Positions 11,753 through 26,650 are shown, counted from the stretch's first letter. The stretch is DNA of 64,000 nt from Clitopilus passeckerianus (GCA_944990035.1 CALYLX010000113.1:124001-188000); one strand, 5' to 3'. Numbers and translations are program-made. Notes: generated by a model from the letters alone, not told the origin.

Positions 11753-13378
11753 ATGTCCAACGACGACCAGCCTATTTCAGGATCCGACGCCATCTTCGCC
11801 CGTGCCTACGCCAATGCTATCAAAACCAAGTTCCAGCTCGATGTCGGCGAGCATTACTGCATTCTCACAAGCCCAGTCACTCAGCGCGGAATGGCCGCTG
11901 GCGATCTCATTTACCCACAAATGACCAATTATCTCATCTACAAGTTTGCCGACGCACTTCAGTACTCTGACAACCCAAGCTACACTGGTGGCTCAGCTGG
12001 AAGCTACCTCCAGCAATTGCGCAGGTATATATTTTCCACCTTCTGATCTGACGCTTGCTCACCTTCTCCCTCCACGCAGTTACATCGAATGGGTCAAAAC
12101 GGTGAAACACAAATATTTTATCGACTATTCCGTGGTCTAATAGCATTTCTAGGAATCCCAACCTTCCCAAGTTGTCGTCGAGAGGATGGCCAAGGCCAGG
12201 GCCGCAGCCACAGCTTCAAACACCAATTACTTCAAGGTCCTTGGAGAGGCGCAGTCCCAGTTCAACCAAGTCAAAGAGTTGTATCCCGGCCAGACCTTCT
12301 GGCAATGGGCCGCAATGAACTATCCACCTCTTGCTGCTGCCGACAGAACACGCCAAGCTGCGCAAACGGAACTCTATCAAGCGATGCAACTCTACTACGG
12401 CCCTGATGCCACTACCCTCTCAGGGTATATCGATAGACTTACGAATGCACAAAGCGCAAACGCCTTTCCGGGGTAAGTTCTTTGGAAACATCGTCGCGGC
12501 CGTCTCTAATAACCCGAGCAATAGCTATAACCAGGATGGCTTGGTCGATGATCAGGACTTAATTGCTCAGGCTATCCAGTACGCCAATTCCGGAGTGAAG
12601 CCTGAGCCGCAGCCCATCGCCCAGTCGACCATCCGGGTACCAGCGTACACTATCGCGACCTATGGTAGCGGGGTGCAAGCGTGGATCACCGCGGCGGGAC
12701 ACGGTGCCCCCCGAGACCAGGTCATTACGATAGATATCAACCAAGGCCGGAATACAAAGTGGGAGGATTACGGCTTCAAAGAGGTTCATGGCGGAGGCGG
12801 AGTCGGGTTCTGGCCATTCTTCTCTGCGGAGGTTTATCATAGCGGCCAGTGGGAGTCACGCACATTGGAAACCAGTGGTCGGGAGGACGCCATTTCTATG
12901 CAACTCGCCATGATTGGCATCCAGAAGTTTGATATCCGACCAGGTGAATGGTGAGATTTTTCAGCGTTCATTCCGAATCCAACTCGGATAACAAAACATG
13001 AATTATTCTAGGGATGTCGCCAACATCAAGGCCTTGTTTCCAAATCGTCTTCCGGATGCGCCAGACGTCCTCAGCCCCAACTACGCTAGGATTGTCTCCG
13101 TCCTTGTTGGATACGATGTCGAGTTGAAACTCGAGTTCGCATCTGAAATTCGAGAAGAAGTCAACAAGATTTACGAAGAGGTCAAGACAACTGGAGGGCG
13201 TATGAGCATTTTCGGATTCCGTGTTTCTGCTGGAGCTGGTGGTGGTTCGACGGAGCGCGTTGAGACTAAATTCGAGGACGTCAAGTGGGACAAGTCCAGT
13301 GGTTCGATGAGCCTGACCCCTACTAAAGGCCAGGTTTATTCCACTATCCTCGCCGCTGTTGCTCAGCGTTTTGATTAA
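11753..13378 (+). CDS. Unknown family, paralogue B (468 residues)
   Basis: Exons 11753..12024, 12080..12101 (22 bases), 12153..12472, 12525..12950 and 13012..13378 join in frame to 468 residues. The N-terminal domain (1-105) includes KTKFQLDVGEHYCILTSP and a Tyr-rich YLIYKFADALQYSDNPSY segment. It is followed by a helical region with FWQWAAMNYPPLAAAD. The middle part has ATYGSGVQAWIT and ends in QKFDIRPGEW. The C-terminal part has DAPDVLSPNYARIVSVLVGY, a charged helix (EIREEVNKIYEEV) and a Gly-rich loop before FEDVKWDK. There is no signal peptide, transmembrane span or known catalytic motif. It shares exact exon phases with C and high sequence identity, so the pair is a recent duplication. 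I cannot assign a function. Confidence 0.88.
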
Positions 13379-15288
13379 ACCCACAATCGTTACCACCTAA
13401 TAATCTGATCACCATTCATGTAAGATAACCTGTATTTGTAGTCTCCTTTGTTGAAATATCAGGAATTCGTTTGTCGACTGTTCCTTCGCCGTCGTGAATG
13501 CACGGATCCAGTGTTCGACTCGCGATCGTGGGGTGGCGATATTCATCATCGATTGAGTTGCAATTTTTTGAACTGTTCCTGCCTCTTCGTGCTGTCCCTC
13601 GGCTGAATCAGCCCTAGACTTGACGTTGTGCGTTGAAAAATCAAAGTTGAATATTCCCTACGATTTTGACTTGAATTTACTAACAGAACCTACGCTATGC
13701 CGACTACCAACCGGACACCTTTCGACAGCACGTGGACAAGAGGCACTCCTGTCGAGCTGCCGGCATCAGTGTCAGCCTTTACCAAGATTCTCATTCACTC
13801 ACTTGCATAGGAAGCAAAGGCGGTTATTATCTTTATCTGAACAATGTATTATGCTACCGTTATAATACAAGAACGGCGAAACCCTACATGAATAGATTAT
13901 GAGCCCCCCAGTTATAATGATCTCATCCTCTATGTTCACGCCAAGGGTTCAGTGATTTCAGTTTCGGGGAGGTGTTAGTGGGCCAAAAATGTCCATGTGC
14001 CAGAAACCAAGAGACTTGTCGGCGGTAGCAGCCTGAGCCGAGTCGGATGGTGCTTGTGCCTCGGCCAACCCTTCGCCTCTCACTCTCAGGCCTTTCCAAA
14101 TTCTAATACATTCCGCCTTGCATTCCGCCCTGGCGAGATCCAAAACGTCTCCGTGGTTTGCTTGGTGAGTATAGACCCAAGCGAGTCAAGGACGTGGTGA
14201 GCTCAAGGTGTAGAATCTTCCCAGTGTGCCCGACGTCCACAAGTTGTCCACAAGTCTTGATGAACTTCAGATGAACTCGAAAGGAGTAGACGAGGTAGTG
14301 TTCAGTGCAGATGTGGGCTTTCAAAGGTTCTAGCGTCGAAAGCCTGGTCCAAAATATATGGCGTCTACGATTCTGTAGATGATACTCGCTGAGAAAACAA
14401 CGCCAGCGCGCTCGGCAGCAAGCAGGGGCCTCGCGAGCCCTTGGGAGAAAGCTTGGATGATAACGAGGGCGGGGACAATGGAGAGAATGAGGATGAGAGA
14501 CCATCGTAAATGTGAGAACAAGGCCTGCCGTGGAGATGGCAATTTATTGGCGGAGGCAGTCTGCCTCCCAAGAGTTTGCTGTTCAAAAACCGATGGTTTT
14601 GCTATAGAATGGTTGTCAAAAGAAGGTTGTATCAGAAAGTAGAAATTCAAACTGGGTGAAATGGGACATGAGGCCACCAGTACGAAGAGGAGTGTAGAGC
14701 TCTCCACCTAACCTCCCATCTTGCCGTCGACTTCGTAACACGGACGATTCTTCTCCATATCAATTGCCTGGCTCAGCTTCGGCACATCTTGTCCGCGGGC
14801 GTTGAAGCAGTAGTACCGTTGTAGTACTACACAGTGACACGGACTGTAGGCCAGGTTGACACGTGACCGGCCTTTCCAAAAACGGATGCAATCGTGATGC
14901 AATCTCGACCTGGACGGAAGCAAAAAATCCTCGATTTAAGAAATGCTAGCTATAACTCCAAAGGGAGCGCTTGCATATGTCCCCGAGATTTCATCGGGGC
15001 TTTCCAAAAATGACCGTTTGATGATTGCCATGGTCAAGGATTAACTGGACTGCGATTCCGTCAGCTCGTAGATTTGGACACTTTTTGGTTACGCTCCGCT
15101 TCTCACCATTCTTAGTGCCTTGCTACCCTAAAGGTCCCGGAAGAGGAGAAATACGTTTTCTGGCTTTTCCCGCCTTTTTATTGTCAGTAAGTTGAAACCC
15201 GGACAGCGCTTTAGGAAACAAACTACGCGTCGAACTAGTAGAATGGCAATGATATATTGACTCGAATGATGACTGGGTAGGAACATGT
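13379..15288. other. Intergenic region between convergent paralogues B and C
   Basis: About 1.9 kb with no supported gene. A hydrophobic minus-strand frame at 14330-14707 could encode one or two membrane spans but lacks an ATG. A minus frame at 13958-14143 ends in an integrase-like phrase and is too short to call. Confidence 0.4.
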
Positions 15289-16940
15289 TCAATCAACTTG
15301 AAAACGCTCAGCAACGGCACCAAGGATGGTGGGATAAACCTGGCCAGCAGTTGGAGTGAGGATCAACGAACCTTTCTCCTTGTCCCACTTGACGTCCTCG
15401 AAGTTGGTGTCAATGCGTCCTGCCGATTTGCCACCAGCTCCACCAGGCCCACCACCACCGACAGAAACACGGAATCCAAAAATGCTCATGCTCCCGCCAG
15501 ATGTCTTAACATCTTCAATAATCTCGTCAACTTCTTCCCTGATTTCAGACGCAAACTCGAGTCTCAACTCGACATCATATCCAACAAGAACAGACACTAT
15601 TTTGGCTAGCTTGGGGCTGAGGACAGTTGGGGCATCGGGAAGTCGATCAGGTAATAAAGTCCTGATATTGGGGATGTCCCTAGTGGAATTTACGTTCGTT
15701 ATCCGAGTCGGAATCAACAATTAAAGAATCTCACCATTCGCCTGGTCGGATATCAAATTTCGCAAGGCCAATCATGGCAAGTTGGAGAGAAATGTAGTCA
15801 TCTAGACCATTGGGATCCAATCTGCGCGATACCCGCTGGCCGTCGTGGTTAACTTTCGCAGAGAAAACTGGCCACACCCCAGCGCTCCCTCGGAGTGTGG
15901 GATGAACTTTGGAGAAACCAAAATCCTCCCAGGTTGTCTTCCTTCCCTCCTTGGTATCTATCGTAATAATCTGGTCTCGCGTCGCGCCTTTTTTTGACGC
16001 GGTGATCCACGCTTGCACCGTGTCGATATAAGATGCAATAGAATACGTTGGGACGCGGATGGTCGGTTGCATGATGGGCTCCTGTGGAAACCTCTGTCCT
16101 CTATTGGCGTTGTCGATCGCATGCTCAATCAAATCATCATCAACTATGGCATCCTGGTTATAGCTAAGGCTTGGATTATCAACTGTGGCCTCGATGATGT
16201 CGTCAGAGGACTCGGACTTACCCCGGCAACGGGGTGGAACCTTGGGCATGCATGATGTTATCCATGTACGTTGAGAGAGTGGCGTAATTAGGTCCATAAT
16301 AACGTTGGAGTGCTTGGTAGAGTCGGGTGTGCGCGGTTTTGAGCAGGGCGTGAGCAGCAGCGAGGGGTAGATAGGCGGTGCGGGCCCATTGCCAAAAGTC
16401 CTGGCCGGGATACAACTCTTTGAATTGGTGGTATTTGTGCAGCGCTTCTGTTACGACACTCCAGTACTTATCGTTCGCCGTCGTTAGGGCAGCGGTCAGC
16501 GCCCGGACTATTTCTGTGACTTGTGGGGAAGGGTCAGATTTCTAGATAGCTGGGCGATTAGGCCGCATCCGTATCGAGAAACCCTCCATTTCTCACCAAG
16601 TTGACCCAATCGATATAGCTAAAAGGAAAGGTTTAAGGTGAGTAAGAGTCGTACCTAAAGCGAAATGTACGTACCTGCGCAATTGCTGAATGTAGCTTCC
16701 TGCTGAACCGCCAGTGTAGCTGGGATTGTCAGAGTACTGAAGAGCATCGGCAAATTTGTAGATGAGATAGTGGGTAATTTCAGGAGAAATGAGATCCCCA
16801 GCGGCAATGCCACGCTGAGTGACTGGACTGATAAGCATGCAGTAATTCTCTCCAACGTCGAGCTGGAATTTGGTTTTGATAGCACTCGCATAAGCGCGCA
16901 TGAAAATAGTATCGGTGTCAGAGAGCGTGTAGTCGGACAT
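15289..16940 (-). CDS. Unknown family, paralogue C (475 residues)
   Basis: Exons 16940..16675, 16618..16597 (22 bases), 16541..16222 (320 bases, as in B), 16163..15735 and 15679..15289 join to 475 residues. Landmarks match B along the full length: KTKFQLDVGENYCMLISP at the N-terminus, FWQWARTAYLPLAAAH, QAWITASKKGATRDQI, AKFDIRPGEW, and SVLVGYDVELRLEFASEIRE at the C-terminus. The Gly-rich loop before FEDVKWDK is six residues longer than in B. C and B are convergent; C and the intact dynamin copy lie on the same strand about 350 bases apart. The gene is intact. Function unknown. Confidence 0.88.
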
Positions 16941-16988
16941 GTTGAGGTGAGAATGATGGATTCAAAGCAGTGGAAGACTTTACCAGAC

Positions 16989-16996
16989 CTTTTAAA
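16989..16996 (-). promoter_or_regulatory. TATA-like box of paralogue C
   Basis: TTTAAAAG on the minus strand, about 50 bases before the ATG at 16940. Confidence 0.5.
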
Positions 16997-17291
16997 GTGC
17001 TCTGAAAGAGGTTAAGTTTGAAACATCCTGCATTCCATACTTCAGCGTTGAAATATGGAATGCAGGACGTTCAAGCTCCGGCTAACTGATGGCGTGCAGA
17101 TGATTGATGTAGGATTGATGGGACACCGGACACTTGCTTCAGGGAGATATCCTTTCTAGGGATAGCGGCGTTGTCACCATTACAGAGGAGTATTAAACAG
17201 CTTTCATACATTTGAACAAATTACGGCACAAATTCCTGTATAGATTCCTTTGGAGGTTACAACAAAGCAACAAATCGAACACACAACGCTC

Positions 17292-20211
17292 TCACAACCC
17301 AAAATTAAATAGCTCGGCCTGGACACTCTCGAGCCTCCTCCTCCTCACTAACAACTGTTCCCTCATCTCCAACACGTGCGGATCCTCCGCGAGGTACACC
17401 ACACACCGATTATTCCCATTTGTCGTCCCAAGTTCGAACTTTGAGATCAGGAAAGGCTGCAGTTCTTTACCAATTGCTCGTACGAACTTCAGATCGATGA
17501 GGGAAGGAATATTGTCGATGATCCTCTAGAGACACCAAACCAAGAATTTCAGTGAGCCCATCTGCACGCCCAATGCGAAGACTACCAACCTTATAGGAAA
17601 CTTGGAAGTACCCCCTAACCTCAGCCATAACCTTCAACTCCGTCTCATACTCATCAGCCGGGTTCAGCTTTCCTAAACCCTCTTCCGTCAAACCAGTATA
17701 TCCAAGCGAAGCAAGCATCGCCAAAGCCTCCCTCACTTTGTCCTGATCCCTTTCTGCCAGCGGCGAGGGTGGGCTAAACCCGAACTCTTCAGCACTGCTT
17801 GAGGGTCCGCCAAAACCAGTGAATACCGAAGGGTCAGGGGTGTCTGTTACAGTTTCTGCGAACGCAGGGAAGGGATTCTGCAAAGTGGACTGGGATTGGG
17901 GAGAAATGGTGAAAGATCCTAGCTGGGCTCTAGCCGTGACACTTGACATTGCACCTGCCGTCGATGTCGAGCTTCTCGGCATGCCATTTGCAGCTTGGAC
18001 CTCGCTCGACTTTCCCTGCACCTTTGCAACTGCCCTCTCATCTTTGTACTTCGCGAGCCACTTTTCAGTCGATGAATCGAGGTAATGATCGTTCTGAGTG
18101 AACGGGGTACGTTCGGTTTCGAGTGAAGCTTCGAGGAATTCAAGGCATTTGTTGAATTGAGCCTGAATTAGTTCATCAACATATGCTCTAATTAAGAAAG
18201 TAGATCAGTATAAAGAGCGTCATCAGAGGGCGGGGAATGGCTGACCTCAAATGGTCGAGCACCCTCTCGTGTTGCTCGAAATTTTGCTTCACACACTCGT
18301 CCAGGGCTTCCGCCAACGACGTTCGCACGCGATTATAACATTCCAGCGTATGATTGGGCCAGTGCTTCTGAAAAGCTGCGATGAGGCTGACTTTTGCTTG
18401 ATATGGTACATTCCCTCTTAACTCCCGCGTAACAGATCTTTGTGGAACCAATATCAGTAAACTCAAAGTCACAAAACGGCGCAATAGAGTTCAATTCACC
18501 TTTCAATATGCCGCTTCATATCCTCCAGCGTAAACCCTTCCCCATTGCAAATCAACACTTCCAATCTAGCCCCGACGTGTCGCGCTCCTAACCTATGTGA
18601 AGAAGGCTTAGCCACGAACTGCGGACTCGTTCCTCTAATTTTATTCTTGAATGCTTCAAATGCCTGCCTGTTCCCATGAATGAGCCGAGTGTTGTCCGGA
18701 CCGCCTCGGACGAGTTCCAAAAAGTCATTAGCGAGAGATGTGAGCGCCGTAAGCATGTACGTCGATGGGTCCTTGTCTAGGACAGGAGGGAGAGTCTGGA
18801 GATCCCGTTCGCACGCCTCGAGGTTTTGTGCGGCTTCCACTCGTATTCTCGGCAAGCTATTAAACCAGCACGTCGGTTGCTCGTCTACGCACAGCACACA
18901 GGTGAAGAATAACGGACCTCTCATTTATAACCTGTACCAACAACTCCCCGACCATATCAATCAGCCTATCCGTCCCCAATCTCCTCTTCGTCATCTCATT
19001 CAAATTTCTCCACGCCACATTGTTTGCAAAGAACCTCTCCTCCGCCTCCCTAGCTCCAGTTTTCGTGATTCCTGCTTCTCTCTCAGAATCGTCAGGTTGT
19101 CTGACGCAGTAGTACCCGTGCTTCAGAGTGTGTTTACGTCCCTCAATGATATCGATCCACATCTGACGCGCGTTGGTTGAGGAAGGTGCCAAGAGGTCAG
19201 GTTTGGTGAGTACGCCGATGGTGCGTCGGCCGTCTGGGTCGACGCGTTGGGCGAGGCGGAGGGCTTTCTGATTCTCGATGTCATCTTTGGAGTGTTGTCA
19301 ACAAGTGCTTCATAACATTGGAGGAGGGGTTTACCTGTTACAGGCATGGCGACAAGAATGAGGCAGTTGCCCTGAATATTGGACATCACTAATTCCTCCA
19401 CCAGCTGGACATCCTCTGGTTCAGCGTTCTGGATCAAACCTGTCCCACAAATGTATTAGTTCAGTGTATCAAGGGATGAATGTCAAAGAAACCCTTACCA
19501 GGCAAGTCAATGAACGATAGATCTGGCAGCCCAGGTCCTTGAATGTCAACGCAAACCACATTCCTGGAAAAGTTAATCTTCTTCCTCTTTTTAGGGAGTG
19601 CTGATTCCTCGACTCCATTGGAAGCTCCCGGTCCCTTCAACTCCTCCTCCTTCATGCTCAACACCCGCCCAAGCGGCTTTGAGGGATGTAAACACGCAAA
19701 CTGGGCTCGCCTCAACCTTTCTTCCACCTTCGCCTTATCACCAATGACTGGTCCAAATTGAACTTCAGGCTCGCGCGCCCGAGAACCATCATGGGCAGTT
19801 TCCCAACGAATAAAAACCTTGCAGGACCAAGATGTGTCAGAAGAGGCGGATTGGAGGCGGCATTCCAAAGGACAACGGGTACAGGTTCCTGCGTCCCGAG
19901 GAACTTTGATCCCTGAGATAGCTTCGACGACACTGGACTTCCCTGTAAGATGCTCGTTCAGTTGAATGAAAGTATTTCTGATAAAAGCGGCACGGACCTG
20001 CACTCTGTTTGCCAATGACAGTGATCCTTGGAAGGTCTATAACGTCCTGAGCACTAGTATACGAAGAAAAAATCAGCTTCATTGATCCAAATGAAGATTC
20101 TGACACGTGCCCAATGGAATGAAGCTGGTTCACCAGTGAAAGTAGTTTTTTCCGTCTCTCAACATATTTGGACTCATGGAGCCGAGTCTTTTCACAAGCT
20201 TGTTGGGTCAT
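17292..20211 (-). CDS. Dynamin-superfamily large GTPase (Mx/Vps1-like), intact copy
   Basis: Eight exons: 20211..19998, 19942..19499, 19439..19335, 19284..18918, 18856..18500, 18437..18246, 18187..17590 and 17525..17292, giving 836 residues. It should bind and hydrolyse GTP and assemble into membrane-associated oligomers. The P-loop GKQSAGKSS is at residues 67-75, the switch region has TCTRCPLE, DLPG is at about 217-220 and TKPD at about 281-284. The stalk follows, then a Ser/Thr/Pro-rich linker of about 120 residues in the position where classical dynamins have a PH domain. The C-terminal GED contains VRGYFQVSYKRIIDNIP. The start was placed at 20211 because a TATA box at 20268-20275 would fall inside any longer model and no in-frame ATG lies upstream. 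Whether it acts in membrane trafficking or in antiviral-type defence cannot be told from sequence. Confidence 0.92.
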
Positions 20212-20267
20212 CCTTGATAGAGCGAAGTAGGTGTTAAAGTTGTGACTGTTGTCGAGTTCATCCAAGC

Positions 20268-20275
20268 CTTTTATA
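20268..20275 (-). promoter_or_regulatory. TATA box of the intact dynamin gene
   Basis: TATAAAAG on the minus strand, 57 bases before the ATG at 20211. It decides between the chosen start and a longer open frame upstream. Confidence 0.65.
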
Positions 20276-20299
20276 CATTCTAAAGCAGCCTCGAGGTGT

Positions 20300-20813
20300 T
20301 TAGGTCAATCCTTTCGTCGTCGTTGCATCATTAATGACCAACAAAGACCAGCTGACATGTCCAAAAAACACAAGGGACGCCACAAAAACTTGAGTTACGA
20401 AAGGGACGCAGACACGACTAGGATGTTTTCCTTTATTCTTTCCCCACACATTGAATGGGAAGATGCTGATGTTTGGGAAAGCCTCTGGATACAGTATTGA
20501 CATGGCTGCCAGTGTGAATGAATGGGCGAAAGGCTCTGTTGATGGTTGTCGACAACTACCTCCATTAGGAACACCGGTCATTAGCCTCTCAAAGTCGCCT
20601 TGAACGACGACGAGGCCCATTCCACCGACGAGGAGCAAATAAATTTTCCGACGAGCGAAGGACCAGAAATTCGTTTTCCGTGAAGAAAAATGAAGTTCCC
20701 CCTCTCTGTCATCGTCGAAAAATTTGTCGCTGATCACCACGACCGCCTCCTGCTTCCGATCCGCCAATATGACCTCTCCGACTTCATATCATCCACCACC
20801 TCGGCAAACGAGC
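20300..20813 (-). other. Conserved unassigned frame upstream of the dynamin gene
   Basis: The minus strand is open from about 20780 to 20300 (155 codons, no ATG at its start). It includes DKFFDDDREGELHFSSRK and a hydrophobic stretch around LLLVGGMGLVVVQGDF that could span a membrane. A diverged copy lies at 3203-3460. The first part overlaps the start of the EFM5-type gene on the other strand. It is either a broken gene or the duplicated 5' flank of the dynamin locus. Confidence 0.35.
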
Positions 20814-20814
20814 C

Positions 20815-21740
20815 ATGGATATTCCCCGCAGCAGCTCGCCTCGCTCAGTAGCTTCGTCTGATATCTCTCTTACGCCACCCCAACTAGATCCCAGCACACT
20901 AGCTCTCCTTGACTCTTTCCTGTCTTCAAAAGCGGAAGAAGAGCAAAGGTTCAACGATCTAGCCGAACAGGCATCCGCACGTCTAGCTGGCCTAGCACAG
21001 GAAGATGTCGACGAGAATAAAGAAGACCCTCCCATGATGAGTGTGGATGAGTATCGAGCTGCATTCGGTGAAGATTGGCAATTGAGTCAATTCTGGTACG
21101 CCTTCCTCTTAAGATTCACGTTGATAGTCCTCGTCTAACTAAAGTTCCACGTAGGTACTCAACAAAATTCGCCACCCGTTTAGCTCGATCCATATACAAG
21201 CTATGCGCACCCACTTCCTCGGTAGTCTTCATGTCCTGCCCAACGGCCTTCGTCGCATTCCAACACACCAATCCACTCCCCGGCGCTAGACTATTCGAAT
21301 TCGACCAACGCTTTGGTGTCCTCTCTCCTCGAAAATACATCTTCTACGACCTCAACGAGCCAGATAAATTCCCAGACAAGTTCAAGGGATCAGTAGATCT
21401 TGTCGTAGCTGATCCTCCATTCCTGAACGAGGTAATCCCAACACCTTCCAGATTCTTATTTCTTTTGCTGACAATGGGCATCATATTACAGACCACAAAC
21501 ACAAAAGTCATCCAAACCGTCCGCCAACTGCTTCGCCCAGTCACAGGAAAGCTGATTCTCCTCACATCCCCTGCCATTGAACACGTCCTTGACCAACTGT
21601 ATACCTCACCACCCATTGGCCCTCTTCGGCGAACGTCTTTGAACCCAGAGCACGGAGAGCTAGCCAACGAGTTCGCATGCTGGGGCAGCTGGGAAGGAGC
21701 AGAGAATTTCGGAAAGGAATTAAAGGATCATGATATTTGA
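20815..21740 (+). CDS. EFM5: eEF1A lysine N-methyltransferase, EFM5/N6AMT2 type
   Basis: Three exons, 20815..21095, 21155..21431 and 21492..21740, give 268 residues. The family is a SAM-dependent seven-beta-strand methyltransferase that modifies an N-terminal lysine of translation elongation factor 1A in the cytosol. The diagnostic DPPF motif (VADPPFLNE) lies at about residues 179-187 with an intron directly after it. Upstream are QFWYSTKFATRLA, the family signature before the fold, and FEFDQRFG ending strand 2. The C-terminal part has GKLILLTSPAIEH and NEFACWGSWEGAENFG. Length fits the family. It shares a short divergent promoter region with the minus-strand genes to its left and is convergent with the MYST gene. 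Confidence 0.93.
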
Positions 21741-21878
21741 AATTTCATAGAATCGACTCGGATTACCTACAAGAAAATATTGACTATCAATTCAATAAAA
21801 GCTAGTACTCTACATAGATAACCATTTACAAACGAAGAAATAAAGGAGGTTCTTGGGCCACATGGCTGGAATCAGGAC

Positions 21879-24377
<2,499 letters not shown>

Positions 24378-24799
24378 CGTCTGAGTGACAGTCGAAGACG
24401 AGGCGAACCGTTGAGGAGTCTTGTTTTACTTTTTCTTTTGCGGATGTGGTTTGGGTGACAGCCGTTGCGCGATGAAAGTCAGAATTTAGGACACGAACAA
24501 CTCAAAAGTATGTCGAGAAGAGCGCAATGAAGGGCCTCAATGACGTTCCCGGCTGTGATCAACGTCGGCAAAGAAATGAACGACGCCGCGCTGCAAAGTT
24601 CACACAGTCTTAGGTAGGAGCATCACAATTGGCATGCTGAAATCTGGCATATTCATTCGCAGGCTTGATATCATGGCATATAGTAAAGAGTAGGATAGCT
24701 GCTGAATGAACCCGGCTGACATGGCATACGTACAAAGCTTTGATATGATAGATGCAAAGGAGGGTGGGGCGTGAAAGTAGACGGCAATACAGAAGTAAT
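24378..24799. other. Spacer between eL19 and the MYST gene
   Basis: It holds the presumed 3' untranslated region of the eL19 gene and the promoter of the MYST gene, both on the minus strand. No other gene is seen. Confidence 0.6.
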
Positions 24800-25569
24800 C
24801 TACTCCTTGGCATCCTCATGCTCGATGTCAGTGATTGCCTGTCGCTTCTCTTGCACACGAGCAGCACGACGTTCACGAGCGGCCTAAACAATAAAATGGT
24901 CAATTATCGTGGGGTAAGAAAATAGAGCGTAAAAATATACTGACCTTGTTCTTGATGCGACGAGCCTCCATCTGGTCTGTGAGGACCTTGGTACGGGTCT
25001 TCTCGGCCTTAGCCTTGTGGATGTACTCCATGAGCACACGCTTGTTCTTGAAAACGTTACCCTTGGACTTTTGGTAAAGCGAGTGATAGCTAATTGATGA
25101 AAAGAAAAATCCCTTGAGTTCCGAAAAATCTTGAGGGAAATGTAGGACAGAATACGCACAGATGCTTGTCGATCTTGCCAGATTCTCTGTATTTCCTCAA
25201 CAACCTCCTGAGAACTCTCTGCCTCCTCATCCATACAACCTTGGTGGGCATACGAGCCTCAGCAGTACCCTTCCTCTTACCAGGGCCAGTGTGCCTGCCC
25301 TTTCGCTTTGCGGCCAACAGGTCATTTGTGCGGGCACGAGAGTGGACAGTGGTAGGCTTGATGATAATTCGGCCATCCTTAATGAGCTTCTTGACGTGAG
25401 TACGAGAGTTGGCGTTTCCGATTTCCGACTGCTCAGCAGGGTCCAGCCAGATTTTGCGTTTGCCAACGCCAGCGACGCTCGCGGCGAGGCGCTTTTGTGA
25501 TCGTAAATTGACTAGAAGACGAATGAGATGAGGCCCATCCCTCTCAAATTATCAGTTTTACACACCCAT
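24800..25569 (-). CDS. RPL19: Large-subunit ribosomal protein eL19
   Basis: Four exons: 25569..25566 (only ATGG), 25511..25160, 25089..24945 and 24883..24800, giving 194 residues, the usual length. The protein is part of the 60S ribosomal subunit and binds 28S-type rRNA near the subunit bridge. The sequence shows [20 protein letters not shown] near the start, then [14 protein letters not shown], a basic segment with [34 protein letters not shown], and a long basic C-terminal helix. The 4-base first exon with the intron after the first base of codon 2 is a common arrangement for ribosomal protein genes. The start is set by the family's initial Met-Val. Confidence 0.96.
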
Positions 25570-26650
25570 CGTTATTGGCGAATCTGTAGGGTTGATGCGT
25601 TAGTTTGGGTTGATGGAGACAGCGAGCAGCAGGACTTGCCTTGGTCTTGAGGATAACGTCGATGGAGGATGGCCTGGCGATGAGTCTCACTTGGGAGCGG
25701 CGACAAAGTTTACGTAATTCAGCCACTGCAAACCTTATTTCTGTCAACTACACAGTTTTTCGGCCAGCACGGATCAGGTCACGGGCCGTCCGACCGCCAT
25801 TCATTCTCAAAGAGCTTCGAGAAGCACAAACCTTCTACAAATCATATCTTGCTTGAAAATCTCAAGACTTTTAGAGAACAAGGTGCACTGACCGGCGAAC
25901 TGGTACCAGAGAAGCCTACCCTTTTTATTGGCGATGTTTCTCTTTAATAAGCTCCCTAACCCCAAGTCTTCCTCCAAGTTACATTAAATATGTTTTTCGA
26001 AGAACTTCCGAGTCTTTGGGACGTCGGATTCCTCGTCGCCAGAGTGGAAGCACAGACCTGTGACTATATTGTCAGAACCAGTCCGATGGATAAGAGATAG
26101 GAATGTTCTTTCTGATTAACTCGGGGTGCTGTAACGTGTTCCATTGTATTCTTGTAGTAATTACAGCGTTTGTATACTGTTCCGCAATATGCCACTCTTC
26201 TTTTCTCGAGCTGTTGCAGGAGTTATCGGACCGTGGTGACCCCATCACAACTCCCAGCAAGTCAGGCGTCTTCACTGCAACGCTCATGGCCACTTCCCTG
26301 CCCGGGATTCTGGTCCGACATCTACGCGCAGAGAATGGTTGGGATAGAAATGAAAGACTACCTGATCCTCCCGGGGATATCTGATAGCTCATAGAAACGC
26401 TTCTTGCATCTGCGACGTCGCGCACTAAGGACCATGGGCTCTGGCCCATTCCAGCGCAGCTACTTCGCGTTCACGACCCTTCTCTCGGTCCCAGCTACGG
26501 ACCGCCATCTTGAACGTCGTTTCATGGGTGGAGTACGGTTGATCCCATGATCAGGATCGAAGAAGACTAGTCTCGAGGGAACTGTTTCTATGATTAGCGA
26601 CCAGCCACCCACATGCTTCTCGTATGCATATGTACCACTCGATGCTGATC
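25570..26650. other. Intergenic region between eL19 and the carboxylesterase
   Basis: Divergent promoters of the two flanking genes must lie here. No gene is supported; a 125-codon minus frame at 26072-26449 shows no motif. Confidence 0.45.

Noticed and set aside
13958..14143. Retroelement integrase fragment (FWHMDIFGPLTPP)
   Set aside because: The phrase resembles integrase but is very short and no other part of a polyprotein is nearby.
14330..14707. Small membrane protein on the minus strand
   Set aside because: Hydrophobic but without ATG, paralogue or splice support.
20212..20265. Longer N-terminus for the intact dynamin gene
   Set aside because: The frame is open upstream of 20211 but has no ATG, hits a TGA soon after, and contains the TATA box.
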